A DNA stretch of 64,000 bases, taken from contig NC_079234.1 of NCBI RefSeq assembly GCF_028502605.1, forward strand, positions 4,278,001 to 4,342,000, read 5' to 3'. The stretch is from Trichoderma breve. Taxonomy: Eukaryota; Ascomycota; Sordariomycetes; Hypocreales; Hypocreaceae. The notes below the pieces were generated by a model. The model saw only the letters and a program-made list of their open reading frames with translations, had not been told where the DNA came from and made no database searches. Every line of letters begins with the position of its first letter. Position 1 is the stretch's first letter. This document shows positions 45,794 through 56,720 of the stretch, piece after piece. Made by a program: the position numbers and the translations under genes.

Positions 45794-48210
45794 CTTGACT
45801 GAGAGAGTTGTGAAATGGATTGAAAGTGTTGAAGGGAGAAGAAGATGGCGAGTCGTATGAGGTTGAGGCGACAGGTGAGGGGTTGGTTGGAAAGCTTATG
45901 TAGTAGCTGTATAAGTGGTTGATTGCTTCTGTTTGATGAGAGCTCAAACTCAAGTCTAGATGCTTCTCAGCTCGACTCTTTATACCCCTCTGGACCCGGA
46001 CAAGGCCCATCTAGAACTTTGATCCTCGACCAGACCAAGGCCAGGCCGATCTCTGACGAAAACCACGGCGGAGCGACACGAAATGCAACCACGGCATCCG
46101 AAATAGTGTAGTGGAGCTGCGCAGCTGCAGTGTTCCTCCCGGATACGATGTGTCTCTCGGTCTGCTCAGCTCGACCCACGCACTGTGTATCTAATGGAGC
46201 TTTCTCCATCATCCATTGAAACCGACACAGAATCTACACCTAAACATCCCATATCATAGAGCCAACAATACCATGTCCATGTCTCCCCTCATCCCTCAAA
46301 ACTGGAGCCACAGTGCGCGGCCAAAGAGCTCCCCCCGCGTGACCCAAAACTCACAAGGTTCTGCTGGCTCTGGCTCCTCTTTTTGTCTGCTTGCCGCCAG
46401 TTGACAGATAGAGTTCGAGTCCAAAGAGCACCGCCGATCACCTCTTGTCCCCTAAAAAAATAACGAGGTTGGGCGAAGCGAGCTGCTTCTTGCTCCACTG
46501 GAAGCCGGACCCTCGCCTTGCGCTGCCGCTTTCCGCAGCTCTTCGGACGCCTCGGTGGCGATTTGCTGTGCTAAAGTCGATCGATCATAGGGGTGCTTTT
46601 TCATCAGTCTTGTCCGCTTTGTGCTCCGTGTCCAAGGCGGTGTTTTACATGAATGCGAGCTTTGCTTTGGTCTTCTGATAGCCCCGCGGAGGCGTCATCG
46701 TGTGGATCGGAGCTTGACATCACCGTCTTGCTAGGGACTGAGACATAACGTGATAGCTGCTGATCCCTTGCGTTAAGCATACGGGTACTCGTAACGTGGT
46801 TGTTTGATGCTAGATCCAAGCACCATACAGTCGTGATTACTCAGTGGATACAATCAAGCAAAGATGTCTTGTCTCTCTTCGTGTTTGGTTCAGTCTTCTC
46901 GGCATTACCGCGCCCTTTGCGCCACTGTGATGCCGTGTTACCACCAGCACAGCCATCCACGATAAATGCAGTCTTTTATCATGCATGTCCGTCTACAAAT
47001 GGCAAAAGCAGAGCAAAACAAACAAACCAGCTCCCGAGAGCTCAAGGAAACCAGCCCCCCGTTGCCAAGATGAGGTCGTGGAAGCTTGCATGTTGCTATG
47101 GGAGCCGAGACCGACGGCTCATGACACTGCATTTGCGCCCAAAGAATGGCCGAGCCTCGAGAAGATGCGTGCACGCCTGATTCATGTGATATTACACCTC
47201 GGTGAAGGAGCGAGGAGTCGCTATATACGGATTACGGAGTAGATGTATATGCAAAAGCACAAGCAGGATCGCCTGGCGTGGGCTGACGTCTAAATATAGG
47301 CAGTGCCTCGCAATTGCTCTACCCTAGACGTCATAGTATGGACTGATGTGGAACAGTTGTTACGTTGATTTAACGGACTTTGATGCCTGGAGCAAGCTTG
47401 ACTCGCGGAATGAGCATAGTTGACATAGTTTTGGTAGCTTGAAGAGTTGACGCCTCATTGAATCCTCCGCTCCTAGACTAGTTGCCAAGTCGAGAGACGG
47501 CCTTGGGAATTGAGTTTGACGGCCGTGAAGCTCTAAGTGGAATAGAGCTGGATTGGAACCCTCCTCGGAGAGTTATCCGAAGCATGATAATTCTTATTTC
47601 GTCGAAATACTATCCTCCAATGGCATTTGATGGCGGCCACTAAATTGGTCTACTACACCTCGGCGACAAATTAAGATGTGTAAAGAAAACTACATGTGTA
47701 CTGATTGGCTAAAAGATGGTAGTCAGCTGCTGTCTTTATTGTTGATGTTTTAAAGACATGATTCATCTTGTCAATAATTTACTGGGTATGCAGGTCTTGG
47801 TACCAAACCATTAGGATAATATAGAGTCTAGGAAATGATGCATGTCTGATGTGGGCCAATCGGTAGACGCTCCGAGAAATGTTGCCGATCAAAGGAGCAA
47901 ATGCTGTTATGAACTCGTTTTGTTACAGACAAGTGAGCTTTGACTGTTCTCGATCGCCCCGTTGTTCATATATATATATTTAGGAAGCTGATTATGAACT
48001 GTCGCCAAGATAACAATTGTTTTGCTCCTCAATCTTTGTACGGCTATAAATGGAAAGGATTCTGCAATGTCCATGACTTGAACACTGGATAGGATAAATA
48101 TAGAAAAAAGGGAAAGGTTGAACGAAATTACAAAGCAGTTATATACCGGTAGACAGGCATGTTTTCTTTGTGCTTCTGTAATACTTTGAAGTGCATTGAT
48201 CTGATAAGTG

Positions 48211-48318
48211 TTCTATTTTGAGAGTGCTTCATGCACGGACAAAACGACCTCTTGTTTCTCTAGCTTCTATTTTGAGATTGCTTTATGCACGGACAGTACG
48301 ATCTATTGTTTCTCTAAT
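48211..48318. repeat. 54-base imperfect tandem repeat
   Basis: Two adjacent copies start with TTCTATTTTGAGA and contain GCACGGACA and TTGTTTCTCTA. The second (48265-48318) differs from the first (48211-48264) at a handful of sites, several of them C/T exchanges. Confidence 0.85.
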
Positions 48319-48553
48319 CGTCGTCATAAACCATAGCAATAAGGCTTCAGTTCTCTAGATATCATATGTAAACAATTCGATTGTGCTTGAGCCGTTCTCA
48401 GCACACTTACAAAGGCGAAATGATGATACAAAGGCCAATCCATGAACTCAACCAGTCCGTAAATAAACATTCTATGAACAAGACTCAATTATCTTGATGC
48501 CAGCATGGGTGCTCACAACTATAAATTATCATGGATGAGCCTCGTTTCAATCC

Positions 48554-48690
48554 AGCTCAACAACTCTCAATCTTCTACATTTCTACACCCTACCATCACA
48601 AGAATCAACTTCAGCTCAAGCACTCTCAAGTTTCTACACTCGACAACGTGATTACAACCACCAAGTTCTTTTCAACCACTCTCAACCTAA
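48554..48690 (+). repeat. Repeated units in the leader of the gene at 48752
   Basis: The words AGCTCAA-CAACTCTCAA-TTCTAC occur at 48554-48578 and, varied, at 48613-48637 (period 59 bases), with a third partial copy at about 48671-48690. CGACAACGTGATTACAA and CGACGTGATCACAA form a second pair. The whole stretch is poor in G and probably lies in the 5' untranslated region. Confidence 0.65.
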
Positions 48691-48751
48691 CGACGTGATC
48701 ACAAGGATCAAATCCATCTCAAATCAACTTGCTACCACCTCTTCACTCAAA

Positions 48752-49504
48752 ATGGCTGAGAACAACACCCCCTTCGTCTCTGAGGACTGGCACGAGGAGT
48801 TCGATAACCTCAACACCTTCCGACGGGGGTCACGGGGTGTAGTATCTACCAGTTCCAGCGTGTACGGTAATGACGATTCCGGCGATGAGGAGTCCAGCGA
48901 TTACGCGAGTGATGACTCTCGCAATGACGACGACTATGCCAGCGACCACTCCGGCGCCGACGAGCTCGACATCAACGGCTTGGGCATGGCTAGTTCGGGC
49001 AACAGCGGCCCCAGCAGCAACTATTCCAGCCGCCCTTCAAGCCGAGACTCCAACTCCGTCGCTGGTTCGGACACATTCAACGAACAAGTCCTCGACAATG
49101 CGCCTCTCCTAGGAGGTTTCCCATTTCTTCCAGACTTTCCCGAGGAATTTGTCAATCTCTTCAAGATTGTTAACCGCGAATCCGTTCCAGGGGCTCTCAG
49201 CGTCGACATGGTGGCAGAACTCGGAATTCTTCTCGTTTTGCCTCCTCGATTCGTTCGACCAGGCATGGTCACCCGACCCTACGATGCCACTCAATCGCCC
49301 GGCGAGGGTTTCCGTCTCTCCATGGCCTTCGCTCCTAACGGAAAAATCACCGGAGAATTGGCCGATGCAGCATTTGCCATTGAGATTCATGATGCCAAGA
49401 AGTATCAGGGCAGCATTGGTGATGGACGACGCTGGGAGACTGTGAAGCATATGCTCGAGGAGATGCGCGCGTCGCTTTATCCCTCGCGTGAGTCTGATGA
49501 GTGA
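48752..49504 (+). CDS. Unrecognised protein with Ser/Asp-rich N-terminus
   Basis: A 250-residue frame from ATG 48752 to TGA at 49502-49504; an in-frame ATG at 48695 exists but lies within the repeated leader. The first 20 residues (MAENNTPFVSEDWHEEFDNL) are polar, and residues 30-115 are a low-complexity acidic, Ser-rich stretch (GDEESSDYASDDSRNDDDYA). The C-terminal 130 residues are folded-looking: FLPDFPEEFVNLFKIVN, ELGILLVLPPRFVRPGMV, then FRLSMAFAPNGKITGELADA and a helical end (WETVKHMLEEMRASLYPSRE). No signal peptide or membrane helix. I know no family with these motifs. The AT-rich, repeat-bearing surroundings suggest a lineage-specific or fast-evolving gene. The coding frame itself has normal GC-rich codon use, which supports a real gene. 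Confidence 0.6.
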   Translation: MAENNTPFVSEDWHEEFDNLNTFRRGSRGVVSTSSSVYGNDDSGDEESSDYASDDSRNDDDYASDHSGADELDINGLGMASSGNSGPSSNYSSRPSSRDSNSVAGSDTFNEQVLDNAPLLGGFPFLPDFPEEFVNLFKIVNRESVPGALSVDMVAELGILLVLPPRFVRPGMVTRPYDATQSPGEGFRLSMAFAPNGKITGELADAAFAIEIHDAKKYQGSIGDGRRWETVKHMLEEMRASLYPSRESDE

Positions 49505-49822
49505 TCTTGACGACCACCGTTTCTCGCTATTCAGAAGCGAGAATAAAGCCACCATTTGCGTTCTTGCTGGCCAAGACGGGAGAATGTGGGCATGGGTTTG
49601 GTGTTGGTTTTATTTGTATTGCTCAGTTGTGGACATTTGGTTTTAGTTTTGTTTGTATTGCTTGGTTGTAAAGATTCCTTTGCCTGGCTTGTTGAAAGCC
49701 ATAGACACACTCGTTATTAATAGACATTCCGGAATGTTTTTGTTTTAAATGATCGCAGAACCCTTCCATCTCTTTTTTCTCTCGTGATGCCCTCCAAGTT
49801 GACTGCCCGGTTTCCCACTTGC
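49505..49822. other. Intergenic region between convergent genes
   Basis: 318 bases of 3' flank with two similar GTTTTATTTGTATTGCTCAG / GTTTTGTTTGTATTGCTTGG words (about 49606-49668), a short direct repeat. No gene. Confidence 0.5.
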
Positions 49823-50772
49823 TCACCACATTCCACGCTTGCCCACTCCTTGCGCCAGTTCCAGCAACAGCCGCATAAGGACATGGATTATCTGCAACAG
49901 GATACAAAATCCAACGCTGACGCCAGACCAGAAGGTCGGTAGATAATCGTTTTCATCACACATTTGATGCTTTCCTTGGTCAGCCTCGTAACCGGCAGCT
50001 TCGACCTTTGACTCCATTGTTGTTTCGGCTGGAGCTGCGACGGTGGTGGTGGCTGGATGAGGTGCACTTTGGCTAGAAGCGGTGCTGTGAGTAGAATTAC
50101 GACGTCCATCTGTCGTATATGAAGCGGCGGTGCTCGAAGCGGTGGGATGTTCAGATGGTATAGTGCCGTCTATAGGATCTTGCGAGGAAGACCACGGAGG
50201 GGACGGAGGAGCACTGTGTTGCATAGAAGGGCGCGAGTAATTGAGACGGGAGTTCCACCAAGTCACTCGTTCATGTCTCGGGCAGAAAAAGTCGGATGGA
50301 GGATTAATGGCACAATTGCAATCTCGGAACTTGCATTTCTCTGGGGGGTTGAAAAAATTAATAGAGAGGAAGCTATATAGTGACTTGCAACGGAGACTCA
50401 CCACTGGGGGATACGGGCGTGGATGATGGTTGCTCACAGCATCTTGCATAGGGGGGCGTCGCATACCCCGAGCCTGTTATCACATTAGCATTTTGGAAGA
50501 GACTGATTCCTAGTTTTATAAATGCCTTGATTGTTGGAATTTGCCCGATCCCAATCTATTCTTGCGTTAGAACTAAGAACCACCTCATATACAAAGCATA
50601 TCAAACGGGGGGAGAAGGAAAACTCATTACGTTTCTCGCAATACTTGTACGTAGTCGTCTCGCCATTGTGCCTCGTGGACTTGCGTTCTCGGTTGCAATG
50701 TTCAATTTTGCAAGTCTTGCGTTTTGAGCTGTGACTCTTGGAGCGCCGGCTGGATGAATATTCGCGCCCCAT
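49823..50772 (-). CDS. Unrecognised tail-anchored protein with two Cys/His zinc-like motifs
   Basis: Three exons, 50772-50631, 50473-50402 and 50340-49823, give 243 residues with all joins in frame (introns 157 and 61 nt). The N-terminus is Ser/Arg/Lys-rich. Two similar motifs follow: C-KIEHC with a later YC at residues 22-46, and CKFRDC with FFCPRHE after the third exon begins; the pattern C-x4-C-x10-13-[YF]C-x2-[HR] resembles short Cys/His zinc-binding repeats seen in many Sordariomycete proteins. A Ser/Thr/Pro/Ala-rich middle leads to one membrane helix near the C-terminus (GVSVGFCILLQIIHVLMRLL). It may thus be tail-anchored in an internal membrane. In the first motif the last ligand position is Arg rather than His with the chosen splice; an alternative acceptor would give His but then runs into a stop. 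Function unknown. Confidence 0.55.
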
Positions 50773-52271
50773 GATTGAATCCTCGGTGTGTAGCGAATAG
50801 TTGTACTTGAGCAGTTGCCAGGAGTTATCTTAAAGGAATACCACTTGACGGAACATTAAGTGAAATTTGATGAAGCCCAAAAGAAACAAAACACTCAGAA
50901 TTGAGAGTTATGGATGTTGGATTAACCGGATGCTTTTGTCTTGATATATACGCCGCGCCCTCATGGCGATACATGTTTCGCAGTGACTTTCATGCCAAGG
51001 CCAATTCAACAACTGCGCAAAGTAAAACTTCTCCTTTGCTCTATTCCTCGAGTGAAGTTGTATGATGTCTTCATTGCCAAAAGGTAACCTGCAGATGATG
51101 CCGATGGTATTGCGGGTTGACGAACACGGCAGCCACTTACATGCAGACCGGCGGCTTAGACGAGACAGCGCATGGTTTCTGAGCTATTCACCGAATTCAT
51201 GATACCGGAAATACCGGAAATGCTGAATTCGGTATACCCAGATTGATCTACATCCTGCCAAGAGAATCGATTCACCTAATCATGTGGTGCCTATACTTGT
51301 CCACGACCTGTTTGTTAATGTTAGGTAATGCCTCCATGCCCACACCCGCCATGCATATAAATGTGAATCTGGTTCACCAGCCACCATCCAAACACCGCAA
51401 AGCAGCATAAAAAAAAACTCAATTCACTTCCCAAAAACAGCCAACGCCTCAATCAATAGCCCTCCCATAGCCGACCCTCCTCAACGGAAACTAGACGGCT
51501 GCTCTCCGCCCCCACAAGCCACAGCATGCCTCCTCACGTCGAACAGAATAATAATGTACTTTCAGTGGCTATCAACATGAGAGAGAATATAGCAAAGCTG
51601 AATCAGCCAGAAAACAGCCACCCCCAAACACCCGGAACATGGAGTAATTTAAAAGACACAAACCCAAGAATTCGGGCAAATAAAACGCCCCAAGTGCCCA
51701 CCCCCGGGTTCCTCTCCGCACCGAGCTAAGCAGAGACATTTTGATCCATTCATTTTTTTTCCCCGCAGCATTTTCTCCATCAAATGATAAGCTGCGTCTA
51801 ACTTGCATGCGACCACACTTTACCCCGGGTCACAGTCACACCATAGATAGGCATAAGTAATAGGAAATCTCGGGATGGGGGAAATATAGCCTGTTTGCAT
51901 GGGGGCATGCACATACTCGTACAGCACGAGTTTTGACTTGCTCGGATGAATTGGGCGGCGGCGCTCATGTACGTGTATGTAAATGCAGCTCAGCCCGGAT
52001 TACGTCAAAACTTGCAGTCGCCTCACCTGGAGACCTGAATCTCACGACTTTTTTTTTTCACCGTAGTGTTGAGGGCTTTTATTCTTTATTCTGCATACCT
52101 CTCTTGTTTCTCTCCTCGTTTCCCATTGTTTCTCGTTCCTATCTGGATATTTAGGTCTCATTAGCCTGGAATCCCCTCATCATCCGTTCCCGTCGATACT
52201 AGAATCGCCCATGCTCAATCCCAGCACCTAAACAAAATCCCCATGCAAACACTCGCATCCAGCAGCCCATC
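50773..52271. other. Divergent intergenic region
   Basis: 1.5 kb between the zinc-motif protein gene and the sugar transporter gene. A 67-codon frame at 51526-51729 after a leader-like A/C-rich stretch (51330-51525) begins MPPHVEQNNN; it has no features and is listed only as a remote possibility. A pyrimidine-rich stretch near 52080-52135 belongs to the transporter's leader. Confidence 0.4.
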
Positions 52272-54366
52272 ATGACGCGCCTCGGCACATGGAGGGCCAC
52301 ATACCTCGTCGCCCTGTCATGTGTCGGCTCCTTTCTCTTCGCCTACGACACGGGCATCGTGGGCGGCGTCTTGACGCTGCAGTCCTTCCAGCGAGACATG
52401 GGCTTCAGCGACGGCGAGCAGGAGAACGTTGCCTCGCTATCGGCCAGTCTGCTGCAGGCGGGAGGTATGTGTGTATATATATACATATATATATTGAGCC
52501 GAAGCCGAGTCCACCTAATTGATACGAGTTCTGGGTTCTAATTGGGGGTTCTGAATCTTGTAGCCTTCTTCTCGTGCTTGTTCGTCTGGCCGTTTACCGC
52601 GCACTACGGCCGAAGATGGGCTCTGGCAGTGGCATCGCTCATTTTCAACATTGGCGCCGTGCTGCAGCTCTTCTATCAGCAAGGAATCGCGACCTGGTAT
52701 GCCGGGCGTACGATATCTGGCATTGGCGCAGGTACATACACTCATACACCCATACACATACTTACATGGCCGATTACAATCACTCCGAGACTAAAAACTT
52801 AACTGACTGAATACAATTCTTTCCCAAAAACAGGCGTCGCAACCGTCATCATCCCCATGTACTCGGCCGAAATGGCCCCCAAGGAAATCCGCGGCCAGCT
52901 CGGCAGCCTCTTCCAATTCTTCTTCACCCTGGGCGTCGCCGTCAGCTACTGGGTCGACTACGGCGCCGCGCAGCACATCGAGCCGTCGACGAGGCAGTGG
53001 CGCATCCCCGTGGCCCTGCAGCTGGTGCCTGGCGGCATCCTGGGCCTGGGCATGCTCCTGACCAAGGAGAGCACGCGGTGGCTGGCGCAGCACGACCGGC
53101 ACGAGGAGGCGCTGCAGTCGCTGATATGGGTGCGAGGCGGCGATAGCGTCGAGGTGCGGATGGAGTTTCATGAGATTGTGGCAGGCATTGAGGAGGAGGA
53201 GAGGCAGACGGCTGGCGTTACGTGGAGGGAGTATTGGCTGCCGGCGAACCGATATCGCATCTTCCTGGCCGTGACTCTCCAGATTGGTAGGATCTTGCTT
53301 TGCTGTGTGAGGTTTGCATTGATATGTTCCGACATGCTGATCTTGGAGAATAGGCGCCCAAATAACGGGAAACACTTCCCTGGCATACTGTACGAGCGAA
53401 CCCAATCTCATCTGATATCGTCCCTCATCTCATCTACACCATTTGCTAACGCTCTAAACCCCCCTCGCGCATAGTCTCTCCTCAAGTCTTCCAAGCCGTC
53501 GGCGCCGGCCAAAACTCCCTGCTCCTCAGCGGTTTCTTCGGTGTGTGCAAGGTCGTCAGCTGCGCATTCTTCCTTCTCTTCCTCGTCGAGCGCATCGGTC
53601 GCCGCTGGTCCCTGCTGGCCGGCTCGTTCCTCATGGGCTTGTACATGTTCATCATCAGCGTGCTCACGCAGCGGTATCCGCCCATGGGTAATGGGACGTT
53701 GACGCCGCCGGCCATTGCGTCGATTTCGATGATTTTCCTGGAAGCAAGTGAGTGGTTTCCCCCCTCTTTGTTCTCGTTTATATGATGTGATGTGGGATGC
53801 CGTGAGATGATGGCTGCGTGTAAGTCAAAAGTCAGAGCATCCAAAGTTGCTAACATGGGAATGCAATGCACAGTGACGTTTAACATATCGTGGGGTCCCA
53901 TCCCATGGGTAAGTCTGGGAATAATATCTCTTCCAACCCCGCTTCGGTCAGATTTCCATTCGCTAATCAGAGATGCAGCTGTATATGAGCGAAATCTTCC
54001 CGACAAGAGTCCGCGAAGGAGGCATCGCCGTCGGCGCAGCAACGCAATGGCTCTTTGGCTTCACGCTGTCCCAAGTGACGCCCGCCGCCGTCAACAATCT
54101 TCGATGGAAAGCCTTTCTCATGTTCTGCTGCTTCAACTGGGCGCTGGTGCTGTACACCTGGTTCTTCATCAAGGAGACAAAAGGCCTGTCTCTGGAAGAA
54201 ATGGACATTTGTGAGTTCCCCAAACCTGCAACAACCCAAACTAATAACCTCAAAACGTGCATCGTTAGCTAATCGGGAAATTAAAAAAGTGTTTAATGCA
54301 CGACGCACACCGATTAGTGTGCTGGCGTATCGCCATGATGATAAATCGTCAGATGACGACGTGTGA
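52272..54366 (+). CDS. MFS sugar transporter (hexose/quinate permease family)
   Basis: Eight exons, 52272-52464, 52564-52731, 52834-53286, 53354-53389, 53475-53747, 53874-53908, 53979-54210 and 54269-54366, give 495 residues with every join in frame. Exons 4 and 6 are only 36 and 35 nt. Sugar-porter marks are all present: SFLFAYDTGIVGGVL in helix 1, HYGRRWALA and ERIGRRWSLL in the two inter-repeat loops, IIPMYSAEMAPKEIRG after helix 4, WGPIPWLYMSEIFPTRVR before helix 10 and KETKGLSLEEMD after helix 12. About 12 helices are expected. It is a plasma-membrane sugar:H+ symporter; sugar specificity is not readable. It is shorter at the C-terminus than many relatives (tail of about 30 residues). 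Eight exons is the most fragmented structure in the window. A role in taking up sugars released by Cel3B is a guess. Confidence 0.88.
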
Positions 54367-55022
54367 TTGGCCGCCTGAGTTCTGGATGGCCTTTTTTTTC
54401 TGACTCTGCATGCCTTCTTTATTCTTGAGCAAATCGGGGGGCTGCATGGACTTTGGCTATACGATGATTGATCCCTTTGTAAGCGGCTTGAGATGATGAA
54501 TAATATTAGTTTGGTCCAATTCGGCCTTTCGGCCTTTGCCGAGAGCGACCGGCGGTGCTAAATCCAAACCCAACTCTGGAGCTAGCTCTTGACTGAACCC
54601 CGAAACCGAGATGTTGATACGTAGCTTCACATATTCTTTGCAGTTCTTTTCCTCCTCCCATGTCGTGCATCTTGCGAACCTGCTAGCCTGATACGTCTCA
54701 CTGGGAAATATCATTGATGAAAGCGTCGCTGGTTTCGCTGTCCGGTTGTCGCCTCTCCGGGCCGCTCTACCGCACCCGAGGTGGGTAATGAATGCCCCCT
54801 TCATCATAAACTGGACGTCATAGGGCTGGTCTAAGAGGAAAACATGTATTAGTTGCTGCACATATATACTCGAAAGGAGTGCAGCCCAGTCGAGCCGTAT
54901 TAAATCGACTCCAGCCGGTTCTGGGGTCTTATAGGCGGCAGTTGAGCTCAAGAGTGTTCACAGGCTGTAGTCGCCACCTCTCGACCAACACTACTACAGG
55001 GCAAACTCCATCAAAAGACACC
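54367..55022. other. Intergenic region with open in-frame leader before the DUF924 gene
   Basis: Holds the transporter 3' flank and the DUF924 promoter. From 54810 to the ATG at 55023 the frame of the DUF924 gene stays open but has no ATG; its last 48 codons encode an Arg/Ser-rich peptide (see findings). Confidence 0.5.
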
Positions 55023-55886
55023 ATGTCTTGCGTCTCACTCATCCTGACGCCGGATGTGCTTCTGAGCGTTCGGGAGTTTTGGTTCGAGCACCTGGCAGGC
55101 CCAGATGGCCTCGTCATGCCCAGCACAGAGGAGAACAAGAGATGGTTCTTTGGCGGATCAGAGTTTGACAAGCTATGCGTGTAAGTCATTGCCATCTTAC
55201 CGCCCTATTTTTTCTTTCAATATCAAGCTGACTTTGATACTCGTCATTTCCCATAAAGTGAGCGCTTCGCTCCCACTCTAGAAGCCATCCGCAAACAGGG
55301 CATCAAATCAGGCCACGACATCATCTACGCCCTGCAACCCAGAGACGCCCACGACTGGCTCAGCCTGGTGCTTCTATTAGACCAGATCCCGCGTAACTGC
55401 TACCGCGGCGAGAGCTCAGCCATCGTCTTCGACTATTTCGACGCCATGGCCCGCGATATCGCGCTGGAGGCGATTCAGCGCGGCATTCCCGACGATTGGC
55501 CCGAGATTCGCTGGCGGTTCGCCTGCCGCAGCTGGTTCTACGTGCCGCTGATGCACTCGGAGGACGTCGACCTGCACGAGCTGGCGGTGCAAAAGTACCA
55601 GGCGTTCGCCCGCGACGTCGAGAGCCTGCTGCTACCCGAGAACAACGTCAACGGCGACGAGTCCGATGTCGCTCACGAGTACCGGATCGCGGCGCAGCGA
55701 GTGATGCAGGCAAGCCCCGAGGCGGCCAAGGAGTACGGCCAGCTGAACTTGAACTTTGAGAAGAGGCACTGGGCCATCATCAAGCGATTTGGACGATACC
55801 CGCACCGGAATCGGGTCCTGGGGCGGGAGACGACGGACGAGGAGCGCGAGTATCTGGAGAATGGGGGAGACACGTTTGGAGGGTGA
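55023..55886 (+). CDS. DUF924 family protein
   Basis: Exons 55023-55180 and 55259-55886 with a 78-nt intron give 261 residues from the first ATG (context ACACCATGTC). Conserved family text includes VREFWFEHLAG near the start, RWFFGGSEFDKLC before the intron, LSLVLLLDQIPRNCYRGES, and FACRSWFYVPLMHSEDVDLH; the end has FEKRHWAIIKRFGRYPHRNR. These all-helical proteins resemble tetratricopeptide folds and occur in bacteria and eukaryotes; no biochemical role is established. Join GT-TGAGCGC restores Val-Glu-Arg-Phe. The upstream open leader could extend the protein by a mitochondrial-like presequence if a near-cognate codon is used. Plus-strand neighbour of the sugar transporter, without evident functional link. 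Confidence 0.87.
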
Positions 55887-56720
55887 TTGAAGATTGATGC
55901 TGCATGATGATGATCACATGATACCTATCGTGTATACTTGTACATACCTACTCCGTACTCGTACAATGTCTCAGACAGAATCTCAACTATACGCACTAGA
56001 TCCTCGTGTCAGCGTATTGCGTATTGTATTGTAATATTTTAAAAACAAAACTCAATTCTATTCAAACACATCTCATCTCATCTCAAATCATCACAATCAC
56101 ACATGCACCGCCCAGAGCGTAACTCAGCCTCTCCCGCCATCAGTCCCAAAATTGTCCCGACGCGCCACGGCCTCCGGAGCAACTTGGCCGCTGAAGAATC
56201 GGGCAATTTTTCCTCCCATCATTCCATCTTTAAAGCCTCGGCACCCACTGTCACACTTCTTGTCACCCAAAAACACACTGATTTAGAGACCCAATAAGGC
56301 TCTAGCCTCAATCTGCCTGCCTCCAATTTCGGGTTGGGCTGTCAAATCGATTCAATCCCAATTTTCTTTAGCACAACGCCCGCCGCTCGCTGTGATTCGC
56401 CCAACGCAGCCCCTTGTTGCATCGCTGTCCTCTTTCTCACACCTTGTACACACAAAACCTCACACACAAAACACCCAATTTCCGAATCCTTCTCTCTTTT
56501 CCTTTCTTTGCTTTCTCGCGTTTGGGCTTGTTGTCGTGTTTTTGTTCTTGTTCAATTGGGCATCCCCACGCTAAATCTCGGGAAACCCGCCGCTTATTTT
56601 GCCCCTCCCCCTCAATTCCCACCCAATTTCTCATCTCATCCTCATAAAACTCGTGATACTCACGTAAACAAACAAAACCATACCACCAAAAAGAAACAAC
56701 CCATTAAACCTCCCCCAAAA
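55887..56720. other. Intergenic region with long C-rich leader
   Basis: TACTCCGTA occurs at 55949-55957. From about 56050 on, the text is A/C/T-rich and poor in G, consistent with a long 5' untranslated leader of the EBP-like gene; frames at 56103-56297 and upstream of 56721 are not credible as separate genes. Confidence 0.5.

Larger units (their letters stand above)
45794..48751. other. AT-richer intergenic region with tandem repeats
   Basis: Nearly 3 kb without a convincing gene; frames at 46216-46404, 46800-47242 and neighbours look random. TACGGAGTA lies at 47233-47241. A 54-base imperfect tandem repeat is at 48211-48318. A leader-like A/C-rich segment with a repeated unit (48554-48700) precedes the ATG at 48752. 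The region 47300-48550 is clearly rich in A and T. Confidence 0.5.

Noticed and set aside
51526..51729. Small 67-codon frame after an A/C-rich leader-like stretch
   Set aside because: Start context is fair, but the peptide is featureless and polar and cannot be separated from chance; left out as a gene.
52791..53411. 206-codon minus-strand frame across the sugar transporter
   Set aside because: Overlaps well-supported exons of the transporter and has no recognisable content.
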